From positions 310,001-374,000 of the forward strand of contig JAIVFJ010000005.1 in NCBI GenBank assembly GCA_025765615.1: 64,000 nt of DNA. Reading direction: 5' to 3'. The notes beneath the pieces were generated by a model. That model saw only the letters and a program-made list of their open reading frames with translations. It searched no databases and was not told the origin of the DNA. Positions 1-9,873 of the stretch are shown here, one piece after another. A program made the position numbers and the translations under genes. This stretch comes from Zopfochytrium polystomum (lineage: Eukaryota; Chytridiomycota; Chytridiomycetes; Chytridiales; Chytridiaceae). How positions within the stretch are numbered: position 1 is the stretch's first letter; each line of letters starts with the position of its first letter.

Positions 1-615
1 GGAACAAAAGGTAGTACGGCTTGAATGGATTGCTGGAGAAGAACAGCCTGCATACTATATGACAAAATCTCTCTCAGCTGCTCTCAGTGAATACCATCTG
101 AGTCGCACTGGTCTGTTTCCTCTGATTCATTTTTTCTTATCTGTGAAGCTGTTTTCTTCTTTGTTCTTTTTCATTACTTTGACTTATTTTCTTTTACCTC
201 TGAAGTTCAATATGTGCCCCCATCCATTTTTGTTAGTGTGGTCTGTCCTTTCTGTTCTGCCATCTGATGGCCAGTCATACCTGTTTGTGATTCTTCTTTC
301 TCCGGTGTACGGTTTCCTTAAGTTGACTATGGCTTAAGGTTTTCCTCCGTGCCGGCCTTTGCTCCTGCCCACAGCTTAGGGGGGAGTGTTAGTTTTGGGT
401 CTTTTGGTGTAAGCAGTGTGCAGGAGCTTTGACCAGTTTCTGCTCTGCAAGGATGACTTGCAGCATTTTGCAAGTGATGGTCCTTGTAACAGTTTTGTAT
501 AAAGACAAACACAAGACTGACAGAAGCCAAGATCAACCTCCCACCACCACCACCTTCAGTAGTGTACACCACAGCAGCCCAACCCATCAATCAGCCACCA
601 TAGCAAATTCTTTCA
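1..615 (+). mobile_element. 3' end of a Ty1/copia element (pol end, 3' UTR, PPT, LTR)
   Basis: The first ~110 bases translate as the C-terminal end of a copia RNase H domain (RLEWIAGEEQPA, then MTKSLSAALS, matching the usual 'EQPADILTKAL' ending). About 275 bases of T-rich 3' untranslated sequence follow, then a polypurine tract (agcttaggggggag, 373-386) directly before TGTTAG, which opens the LTR. The left part of the element lies outside the window. The reading frame is open only to about 110, so it may be a decayed copy. Remnant status is inference; the RNase H tail and PPT-LTR order are read directly. Confidence 0.75.
387..615 (+). repeat. LTR, family A (3' LTR)
   Basis: Starts TGTTAG after a polypurine tract and ends TTTCA, giving the TG...CA ends of an LTR. 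It is nearly identical over most of its length to a second copy at 22,162-22,363, which lacks about 35 bases near the right end but has the same termini. A TATA-like tgtataaag lies at about 497-505, where an LTR promoter is expected. Confidence 0.75.
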
Positions 616-1189
616 GGAGGGTAGAGTAGAAGAGGTAAGAGGATAGGGGCGACCGCACTACGTGGACAGACGTTGAGCGACCGCTGCTACCATATGTAAG
701 GAGAAATGTGTAATGGAAGCTGAGTCATGTATTGAGTGATGTAAGGCCCTTTTATGTCCGATCAGAGTGGGAAAACTAGAATACCCGAAGTGGGGAAGAG
801 ATTTACCTGTGAGGGAAGAATGGAATATCCAGGAGGACCAGAAGAATGGAAAAGCAGCTGGACAAACAGGGACATTCCGTCACACTGCCCCTCTGACGGA
901 AGAATGGAAGGCCAAGAGACTAATAGTGTGAAGGCCGTCTCCAACAGAGGTTGTGATAAGTCTGTTGAAAGCTCCGCCACAAGTTTGCATTGATGGCTTC
1001 GCCAGGGACAGAGACAGACCAGACACATCGACTATCCGTCTCCTGTCGCCTTGGTCCAGCCGTCCCCAACATCGAAAGCTGACCATTGCCAGCTGCCGCC
1101 CCCCTGTTTGTCTACCTGTTTTACTTCCCACACCACACCTCTTAGTTGCTTGACTGGTAAGGAATGTTCTTTCACCCAGTTGCAGATTT
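616..1189. other. No recognisable gene
   Basis: Short overlapping frames only. No motif, repeat or splice pattern that I recognise. It probably includes the 5' flank or terminal region of the Tc1-like element to the right, but no terminal inverted repeat could be paired by eye. Confidence 0.5.
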
Positions 1190-2216
1190 TTGAACGTCCA
1201 TCATTCTCAGATGCGAGGCCGCAAAATCAGTGAAGGACACGCGCGAGAGGATTTACATTCTCGGAACAAGGCCCCGTTCATTGCCAGTGTCAGATCTGAC
1301 TGCAATCTTTGGTGTTTTGTTTGCGAGCAGTCTGTTCGAAATATCATCAGACAGTACAACGAATGGGGAACTCACAAGCGCCTTCCCGGACCTGGCTCTG
1401 GTCCAAAAACTATCTTGCAAGAAGAGGACCTCTCCTTCATCTCAGAACTCGTTCGGGAGAGACCTGGCATACACCAGGACGAGATCGCTGGAGCTCTCAG
1501 TGACCATCTCCATTTTGAAGTGTCAGCAAAAACTGTTCAGCTTGGTTTGGACCACGCTGGCCTCACTCGAAAGAAGGTTAGTTGGTTGCAGACAGTCCCA
1601 CTTTCAGAAACCATGTTGGCAACGAACAGCTTCCTGTCAACTTCTCCCAGCGTTCTGAAGAGGCCATTGCCGCTTTCTGCATCTTTCTGAATGAGGAGCT
1701 TGTTGCAAGTCAGTGTGTGTTTATAGATGAAACACGAGCTGACGACAAGAGCGGTCGTGGCAGTCGTGCTGTTGTCTCGCAGACTGGCGTTTGTAGCAAA
1801 AGCACAACACTCATTGCTGCTCTCGGCGCCGATGGAATTCGCGCCAAATGCACTGTGGATGGGTCCTCCACTGCTGATATATCTTCGTTGGTTTTGTGGT
1901 GAACGTTCTTTTGCCCAATATGCAAGAGGGCGAGAATCTTATCATGGACAATGCACGTATCCACCACGATGATTGTGTCCTCTTTGCTTGTGCTGCATGT
2001 GGGGTTCGTCCTGTCTTCCTTCCTCCTTACTGCCCTTTTCTCAATCCTAATGAGGAGGCTTTCTCTGTCATTAAGGCCGAGTTTCGCTACCTGGAGACTC
2101 AGCTTCACGCTGTTTACGACAGTCATGACTTGATCTTGTTGGTTTGTGATGCAATCACAGGAGATAAAGCAAAGGGGTTTATTCGTCATTCTGGATCACT
2201 GAATAAAGTAACATGA
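1190..2216 (+). pseudogene. Tc1/mariner (IS630-like) DDE transposase, frameshifted
   Basis: Three consecutive frames together make one DD(E) transposase. The first (1190-1690) has a helix-turn-helix-like N-terminus with SVRNIIRQYNEWG, GPGSGPKT and a second helical segment (DEIAGALSDHL). The second (1582-1902) carries the first catalytic Asp in VFIDET. The third (1896-2216) carries the second Asp in LIMDNARIHH and the third acidic residue in LPPYCPFLNPNEEAFSVIK. The switches between the three frames mean two frameshifts, so it is inactive. It lies within a mobile-element island. The family assignment is secure; the subfamily is not. Confidence 0.85.
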
Positions 2217-2579
2217 TTTGAATTCTTTGCATGTTTGCGATTGGGTGAGAGAGTAGTTTGCAGCGCCATTTGCTGCACGAACTTTGGTGCGTATTATGGT
2301 GTGCGCTGTATTGAACTCCGCAGGACAGCCCAGAACAGAAATAAATTTTTGGCAAAGAGGCGCCAAACGAGGCACTGGAGGGCGCCGCTCTGCGGCGATC
2401 CTGCGGCGATTCTGCGGCGGCTCCACTTGGAGAGCTGCACACAACGTTCGCTATCATCTACCAAACGTAAGACGTAGAAACACAAAGAAGTGAGGATAAT
2501 GATGTATATTGATAAGTTTCTCCTCGGATCGACCCCCCCTCAGCGTATTGATAAGTTTTCTCTTCTGATTGTCCCTCCC
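2217..2579. other. Spacer between transposon remnant and unknown gene
   Basis: Contains a short run of repeated tgcggcgatcctgcggcgat-type units at about 2390-2425 and no gene. The right end runs into the 3' end of the minus-strand gene. Confidence 0.4.
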
Positions 2580-3896
2580 TCAGCGCTTTGCAATCGAGAT
2601 CATCTGGACAGCATACCCAACATGCACACCCAAGTCGACAAGCGTTTCAACAGTCATGCACCGCAAAGCCGCGGGGGTGATCTGATGCGTGCGCGCCAGC
2701 TCAAGAAGTTTGTAACGATCAAACTCGTCCTCTACAATCTCGTCGATAGTCACCTCAATGGTCATATTGCTGGGTCGCCTCAAACCCTCCTCCTCAGAGG
2801 CCCTCTCCTTTCCCTTGCGTACAGCAGCCTCGAAAAGTTTGTCGATCCCATCGAGGGTGAAGGTCAAGTTAGGTTGAAGGGCCAGTTGAGGATGATTGGA
2901 ATGAAGAGTTTGAAGGGCTGATCGAGGATCTTCTAATTCTGATCCCGACCCCAACGCCGTTTCGCCAATCTAGCCACTTTGACCTTTTTGCAGGAGCTGC
3001 GAAAGCTGCGAAACATTGGCAGGACGGGAGGTGAGTCCAACGAGGCCCTGTAGTCGTTCTCAAGCTAAATCTGTCAGTGATTGCCAAAAAAACGAGACGA
3101 ACTTACAATGCAGTTGGCCCAGACTTTGAGCATTATATCAGCGCAAGGAAACTCTACGTCTGTCACACCATTCCTCCAAACGACACCGTTTTCCGTTGAG
3201 TATCGATCGCGTAACTGCTCTATGGTCCTCTGTAGAGCCTGTTGAGGTGCAAGTGGAATATCATGAGCTGGAGCTGGCTGGGTTATCGAGAGTGTGATCT
3301 GCGGCGTCTCATCTGTTTCCACTGCTGTTGAGGTTGCGTGCGGACAAAACACATCCGCAAAATCTGGGAAAAATCCCCTCAGGAAGCAAAGACGGCCGAT
3401 CAGAACCGCACTGAGAGGAAGCCAAAGTTGATGGACCTGCAACAGGAGTTGATGGAACAGCGACCACATTCACTGTTGTGCGTACTTGCTTCCTTTTGGT
3501 GGAGGATTCAAGAGGAATGAAAGATGTCGAGACAGTGGTGAAGAAGAGCTGCCACTGAGAAGTGCGGAGCTTGCTCTTGGCAACATTCGTTCGGAAGTCA
3601 TCCATGACCTCCTCATTGACCAGCTCAATTGCCGTGTTCATTGGCCTGTTGGGATGCTTGTACTTCAGTTTCTTGACTTTGCCAGTGTTCATCCTCTGCA
3701 TGTCGATGTTCAGATCAGAGAACGTGGCCGCAATTGACCTCTTTAGGCCGTCCAACAGAACCTTCGAGGCGTCCTCAACAAAGATGTCTCTGACAGTGGG
3801 TCGTCCAAAGAGAGGGTTGAAAGTGACTGAGAAAGTCCGAGGGTATCTCTGAGGGGAATCTGAGGGGAATCTGAGGGTTCTGTCATTCTGGTACAA
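2580..3896 (-). CDS. Unrecognised multi-exon protein with possible SAM-like C-terminus
   Basis: I do not recognise this gene. On the minus strand the first open segment (3896 to about 3350) encodes a basic/polar protein with RPTVRDIFVEDASKVLLDGL. A second frame (about 3350-3110) continues with TLSITQPAPAHDIPL and ADIMLKVWANC. A 48-nt intron between them is plausible: the acceptor looks like tttttcccag. Another donor (gtaagt) lies at 3105. The last segment (2954-2580) is a helical, acidic stretch ending ITPAALRCMTVETLVDLGVH, which resembles a SAM-type helix bundle by spacing only. The exact exon joins between 3105 and 2954 could not be fixed. It may be a lineage-specific gene or a transposon-borne accessory gene, since mobile elements lie on both sides. 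Confidence 0.4.
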
Positions 3897-4619
3897 AGCG
3901 TACTGGGGTGAGGAGTTGCTTCAGACAGAAAGATAGTGACCATTAAGGCTTGCCTGTTGCGAACTTCACGACCGTTGCAGCCCCTGGCCAAGCCAACTGG
4001 CTTAGCCCTTCTTCGCCCTCTTCCTTCGCCCTCTTCCTTCACCCCCTCTTCCTTCAGCAAGAAAAAGTTGTGGCGTGCTTCCAAGAGATAGGTCACTCTC
4101 TCTCTCTGCCTTTCCCCTCTTCTCAGATATTTGCCAGAGACTGGAGAGACAGACTAACTGAAACAGACACGGCGTGTCTGTCTTACCCTTGGCCATTTTT
4201 TGACCAGCTGGAGAGAGATTGCTCTGGACTGAATGCGAGACAAAAAGCGAAGCAGACGGAAGTCAATCAAACAATTGAGTTTTTCCATTTCTTCCACAGT
4301 AAGAATTACATCATGCAGCCACTTGATTTCAAGTCGGAATCAAGTGTGATTTTGTTGGAATATGCCCTCGCAAGAGAAAATGGAAGAATCAACAAAAGAA
4401 AAAACTTGACTTGTCACGCCCTCTCGTCTCATCCCGCTCTCCCACCACGAGATCACACTGCTCCAAAGGCCAAATCTCAACACCTTACCAGGGAGAGTTC
4501 TCCACCATTAAAGGAGGCTACCCAAAAAGCGATCGAGCGATCCATCATCACATATCAGCGATTGTCGATCAAGGAATCGAACTGAAGCTGTCCACCGTGT
4601 CGAGAAAGCGATCGTCTTC
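3897..4619. other. CT-rich stretch, probable 5' region of the decayed copia element
   Basis: Contains a short tandem array of a cttcgccctcttc unit (about 4010-4060) followed by sequence without a recognisable gene. It may be the 5' untranslated region or LTR remnant of the copia element whose gag begins at about 4620, but no LTR boundary could be identified. Confidence 0.35.
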
Positions 4620-5031
4620 ACCAGTCAGCTAAACAGCCACTGCCAACATTCACAATTGCGATCGGTCTCACGGACACAACTGCCGCGATTCCTGCCGTCC
4701 CTGAGCATTTCAAGTTCTGGTCAGCAAACCCCCCAGCTGGATATAACGAATGGGAGGTCATGCATATCACCCATGAGTATGTCACAACCCAGAATATGTT
4801 GGCTACTGGACGTTTCAGGCGCGTGCAATGATTCGCAAGATTGCTGCTCTCAAGATTGAACCGGGGGGGAAGATTGCTGATTTTCAACCCATATTTGAGA
4901 AGCACTATAGAGACCTAGCGGAAGTCAGGAGCCTTGCCCCCAGGGGTGTCTTAGGCAAAATCAACGAAATGCTAAAGTTTGAGTCAATGGTGGATCAACT
5001 GACAGAATGTTTAGAGGACGAAGAGTACTGA
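4620..5031 (+). pseudogene. Copia element 1 gag fragment
   Basis: One frame (from about 4640) reads LTDTTAAIPAVPEHFKFWS and EWEVMHITHEYVTTQNMLATG. It continues after a frameshift near 4825 as MIRKIAALKIEPGGK and KINEMLKFESMVDQLTE, ending at 5031. The helical content and position upstream of the protease fit a copia Gag. No CCHC knuckle is visible. The frameshift makes it non-functional. Confidence 0.6.
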
Positions 5032-5235
5032 CACATTCGGACTGAGAACTATCTATCTCGAGTGGGTGCCATCTATTGATGATAGCGAGGCTGGCAGTAG
5101 CAACCCTGGGGAGTATTTGTCAGATTTTTACTTGGCCTGAGGCACCCACCTTGGGCACATCGAAAGCAGACCTCTAACTTCCAACCAGCACCTCATATCC
5201 CCAAACACCTCGCCCTTTCATCATCGTCACCCACC

Positions 5236-6781
5236 ATGTTCAAGGAATCACCCATCGTTGTCGACTCTGGCTGTGTCAAGACCATTCTCAAAGACGCTCA
5301 CCTTTTCACATCTTACACTGAACGCACCTCGTCTGTTGGAACCATTGACAAAGACTCCACCCTGCTCAAAGTCAAAGGCGCGGACCAGCAAGAATTCCTC
5401 TTCCAAATGGTGTGGAGATTGTAATCAAGGAAGCCTGCTATGCTCCAAGCGCTCTTTACAGTCTCCTTGCCACGAACGACCTTCAAGAAGATGGGAAGTT
5501 TTTCTTTTCTTAGTTTAAAGGCTGCCCGGGTGTTATCTTGAAAACTAGTGACGAGTCCCCCATTGGCTGCTGTGTCAAATGCTCAGGACTTCACTTCCTC
5601 GTCACCAAGAATTCAAAGCTTCATCAACTCAGTCACACAGCTGCAGCTACCATTGCAATGGTTCATCAGGAGACCTTTCCATCACCTGACGGCCCATCAC
5701 CAGTCGCTACCAAGGCAGAACAACTTCGCCTCGCTGAGGTTGAGCGGCTGCATCGCGCACTGGGTCATGTCGGCTTCCAGCGCCTAGGCTACATGCTTCA
5801 CCACCGAACGACAGCAGACCTTTTACCACTCAACACCTCTCACATCCCCAAGTGCGAGATCTGCGTTGCGGCCAAGATGCGCCAGAAGAATTTCCCAGCC
5901 CGTCCTGATGAGCCAATTCCCTTTGCACACACCCTCAAAGTTGATGTCAATTTAATCCCCATCACCTCCTTTGACGGCTGCAACTTAGCAGTCACTGTTG
6001 TTTGCGAGAGCACCTGCTATTCATGGAATGAGCCCATCCCCCGAAAGAGCGACGCCTTACCATCCTTATTAAGTTAATCCTTTTCCTTGAGAAAACTGAG
6101 GGACGAAAAATCCAGATCATCCGCCTGGATCGAGGAAAAGAAAACTTCAACCAGACGTTCAAGTCTTTCTGCGATTCGCGTGGCATTCAGCTCAAACCTT
6201 CGCCATCACAAACCCCGCAGATGAATTCGGTTGCAGAACGCCACATCCAGATTGTGACAGATGTGACCCGCTCTCTTCTCCTTGGCGCTCCCAATGTTCC
6301 TCTCACCTTTTGGAGCTATGCGAATCGGCAAGCCTCGCAGATCAAGAACTGCCTCCCAAATGTACAGCGAGGCATCTTCTCACCCCACGAGGGCCGGCTG
6401 CAGCAAAAAGTGCAGAAGCAGCAGCAGAAGGTGGGGCACAACAAAGCACAGACAGTGCCAACACCGAAGAAGCAGGGGCGACCACCAAAGTCATCACTAG
6501 CTCCACAACAACCACCACCTGCAGAGCCACTGCCTGAACCACCATCACAAACTGCATCACCAGAAACAGTAGTGGCCCCCAGCATTGACCCTGACCTACC
6601 ACCACCAAAGAAGAAACGTGGACGACCAAGAAAGAACCCAACCAACAACCAACTGGTGAGTAACCCTGAGATTCACCATACTAACAAACAATTCTCTATA
6701 CCCTTTACCTCTTCAAAACGCATCAAAACAATTAACACAACCTCATCCCACCAAAACCATCACACATGCAGGGAGCCGTAG
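5236..6781 (+). pseudogene. Copia element 1 protease and integrase, with AT-hook-like tail
   Basis: The protease motif is VVDSGC at about 5257-5274 (Asp-Ser-Gly active site). After stops and a frameshift come the integrase HHCC finger (LHRALGHVGF ... CEICVAAK, 5750-5870) and the core with its first Asp near LKVDVN, the second in IIRLDRGKENF (about 6116-6150) and Glu in QMNSVAER (about 6217-6240). The stretch after the core is low-complexity, rich in Pro, Gln and Lys, and holds two AT-hook-like cores: KKQGRPPKS and KKKRGRPRK (about 6465-6635). Stops at 6076 and elsewhere inactivate it. Confidence 0.75.
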
Positions 6782-8582
6782 CACAGGGCACCACTGGTGT
6801 GGTTGGGGACCGTCCTTCCAGCAGCGCTAGGGGCAGTGGGCCCAGCGGCTTTGCAGACGTGGCATCTCAGTCCAGCGCAGAGGTTCCAGTGGCTGTGGAT
6901 GGTGAGAGCCCCGTGGGGTGGGGCTCTGCGCCCACACAAGCCTGGGACACTCACATCGCTAGGGGTGGAAGGCCCAGTGATGCGGCGGAACCAGCCATGC
7001 CAAGTGACCCACCTGCTGCTGAGAGTGCTCCTGATGTGCCAGATGCGTTATTTGCGTGTGGACCATATGAGGACTCTGACGACAACGACGATCAATCTGT
7101 GTACATGTCAGACTCAGACGACGAAGACAGACCACTCTTTGCTTTCAATGTCAACTCCAACACAGTTCGAGTGTCACCTGACACATACAAGGATCCGCTG
7201 ACACACGAGGAGGCCATGGCTTCACCCTTTGCCAAAGAGTGGAGAGAGGCTGAAGAGTATGAACTGAGCATGCTCCGCAGCATGGGCGTATTCATCGAAG
7301 CCACAGCTCCACCCAACACACACATTGTGAGTTGCAAGTGGGTATACAAGCTGAAGTTCAAACCCGACGGCACCATCGAACGATTTCGCGCGAACCTTGT
7401 TGCTTGTGGTTTCCTGCAGCAGCCTGGTGTTGACTTCACTCTGACATACTCGCCGGTAATTCGAGGTAACACTCTCTGATGGATGATTGCCCTCAGCACC
7501 CTGTATGGCTGGGACATGGAGATGATTGACATCTCCTCAGCCTACCTGTACGGAATACTCGATGTTGCCATCTTCATGGCACCGCCATCTGGTGTATCAA
7601 TCCTCCCTGGAATGGTTTGGTTACTCCAGAAGGGATTGTACGGGCTGAAGCAATCAGGTCGGACTTGGTACCTGCGCCTTGCAGCACACTTGCAGTCGAA
7701 GGGATTCCAGCAGAGTCGGGCGGACCCATGCTTGTTCTGGCGGCAGAACCAGCATGGAATTTGCTTCATCCTCACCTTTGTTGATGACCTCCCCTTGTTC
7801 GGTCACACTGCTGCTATCAAGGATGCGATTGCTGACCTCAAGGGGGAGTTCAAGCTTCGGGAGCTTGGGAAGCTCACCAACGTTCTCTCAATAGAAGTTA
7901 TCCGTGATTCAAACTTCACAAGCATTCACCAAGCTAACTTCATCTGAAACTTCCTATCTTGCTTTGAGGCTGAACATGGTGCTGTGAGGCCTCGAGGCGC
8001 ACCACTTAAGACTACCTACAAGCTCACCCCTCGCGTGCCAGAATCCATCGACCCTGACGAAGAGAGTGTCAACAGCACTGAGTATCTCTGTGTGATTGGC
8101 AGCCTCAATTACGCAGCAACATCAACCAGACCAGACCTAGCGCTCAGTGTCAGTCTACTTGGCTCCTTTGCTCAGGATCCATGTAGACGGCATTGGCGTG
8201 ATTTGCTGGATGTTGTTGGGTAAGTCAAGGCGACAGCCACAGTTGGACTTCGATACAGTGCAGACGGCAACCCTCAACCTGTCGGATACGCAGACGCATC
8301 ATTCAACTCCTGCCATGACTCTCGCTCGCAGATAGCATACCTCGTGCTGCTAGCTGGAGAGCAATTCGGTGGAAGTCGACCCGTTCGTCAACGGTCCCAC
8401 CATCATCAACAGCAGCAGAGTATATTGCCCTCAGTGAACTTGGTCAGGAGCTTGAGGCTATCAACAACCTTCACCTGTCAGTCAAGATGCCCCTCGAGCT
8501 ACCACTGACTGCTTATGAGGACAACACACCAATGATCCACATGACAGTGAACGATCTTCATACAGACCGCTCCAAGCACATT
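6766..8582 (+). pseudogene. Copia element 1 reverse transcriptase and RNase H, truncated
   Basis: An acidic linker leads into a copia-type RT: EAMASPFAKEWREA, CKWVYKLKFKPDG, then a stop codon at 7478-7480. It continues as DISSAYLYG, KGLYGLKQSGRTWY and the catalytic box FVDDL at about 7780. A later segment has GSLNYAATSTRPDLA, and out of frame an RNase H-like GYADAS followed by a STAAEY-type motif. Several stops and frameshifts break it. The frame ends at DRSKHI (8582), where the LTR of element 2 begins. Confidence 0.8.
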
Positions 8583-9773
8583 TGTTGAGATTCGACCCAC
8601 AGGGTACACTATGCCCGTTACTGATGATCCCTTTGAGAACTTCATCCAATCACATTGGATGGGGGGTGTTTGAAGGGCTCAGTAGATTCAATACTTGAAT
8701 GGGGAGCTTGGAAGGGCTAATCTGTTCTCAATAAAAAGAGATAGGCAAAGGCGGCTGTTGTTCTAGCTTTGTTCATCCTACTGGTAGGAACAATGCAATT
8801 AGAACATGCACAAAAACGCTCAAACTACGCATTCTGCACCTGTAACACAGCACAGCAGGCATGCAGAAGCAGTGTACCACTGCCCAATGCTCCGGAATTC
8901 CGCTCTCTGCATCGGAATTCCGCTCTCTGCACTGGAATTCCGCGCTCTGCATCGGATTTCCGCTTCCTGATCTGGAATTCCTCTCTCTGCACCGGAATTC
9001 CGCTTCCTGATCTGGAATTCCAGCTTTCCTGCTGTGCTGTGCAATCTGAGCAATGCAACAGGCATTTAGGAATCAGGGATTGCACCAATCACTGCATTTC
9101 TAAAAGTGAGATAAAAACTGAGCTCACCAGAGATGCACCAATCATTGGATTTCTAAAAACAAGGAAAAAAGCGGCTTGTTTCCCAAACAAGCTTCCTGAT
9201 TTGGAAACAACCAAACCAATTTACAAGCAACTGTTCCTCAAACAAGCTGTAAATTGGTTCCTGGTGGTACTCAGCCCAGACAAAGTGCTCAGCCCAAGGT
9301 GGTACTCAGCCCTGGGTGGTACTTAGCCCAGGGTGGTGCACAGCCCAGGCTGGCACTCAGCCCTGGGTGGTATTCAGCCCTGAGTGATGCCCAGCACTGG
9401 GTGGTACTCAGCCCTGAATGGGTACTTAGCCCAGGCTGGGGATTGGTGCTCAGCCTGTTTTATCTCATTTCTGTGGCCTGCTCTGTGCAGCCCACTGCTC
9501 CCTCTGTTTTCTGATGGCTCCAACCTGCAGGAGTATAAAAGCAGCAACCTCTCACAGAGATCAAACAAGGAATCCAACCCCCTCCTTGCTGCTTTGACAG
9601 AATCCAGTGCAAAACAAGCCAATCTCTCTTCCTCCATTTGCTCTCTCTTCCAGCTCTGCCTACTCACTCCTCTCTCCCCTTTCCATCCTCTCACTCCTTT
9701 CCATTTTCCATCATCACTGCTCTCTCTCTCTCTCCCTCTTCATCCCCACACACACCAAGTCCCTCCAGTCCTG
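8583..9773 (+). repeat. 5' LTR of copia element 2 (LTR family B)
   Basis: Begins TGTTGAGATTCGACC and matches the 3' LTR (14,906-15,999) and a solo copy at 41,328-42,425. It contains seven ~20-bp units built on GGAATTCC (about 8893-9022), then about ten ~18-bp units around AGCCC (about 9262-9450). Homology to the other copies stops at tccagtcctg (9773); the expected terminal GGGTGGGATTTCATCA is missing. Confidence 0.9.
9534..9540 (+). promoter_or_regulatory. TATA box of LTR family B
   Basis: tataaaa in the context gcaggagtataaaagcagc. It is conserved in all three LTRs of the family (also 15,749-15,755, and on the minus strand 41,583-41,589). It lies about 240 bp before the LTR end, a plausible site for the U3/R boundary. 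Confidence 0.6.
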
Positions 9774-9873
9774 TGTACGCCAAGAACACAAGACCTACAG
9801 GGAGCTTGAGGCCCAACACGACAAGGCGGTTGCTACCCTCGACTCCTGCTCGCGCATTGAGGATGTGCGCTCC

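Larger units (their letters stand above)
4620..8582 (+). mobile_element. Decayed Ty1/copia element 1, truncated in RNase H
   Basis: Domains occur in copia order: gag, protease, integrase zinc finger and core, reverse transcriptase, RNase H. The coding sequence is broken by many stops and frameshifts. It ends abruptly at 8582 inside RNase H, after DRSKHI, where the LTR of copia element 2 begins. The rest of RNase H and this element's 3' LTR are not found on the far side of element 2. The order of insertion (element 2 into element 1) is inference from this truncation. Confidence 0.85.

Noticed and set aside
9607..9873. Extension of the copia polyprotein frame upstream of 9874 into the LTR
   Set aside because: There is no ATG in this part (the frame opens with GTG in the CT-rich LTR), so I started the CDS at the first ATG and described the upstream opening as a deletion effect.
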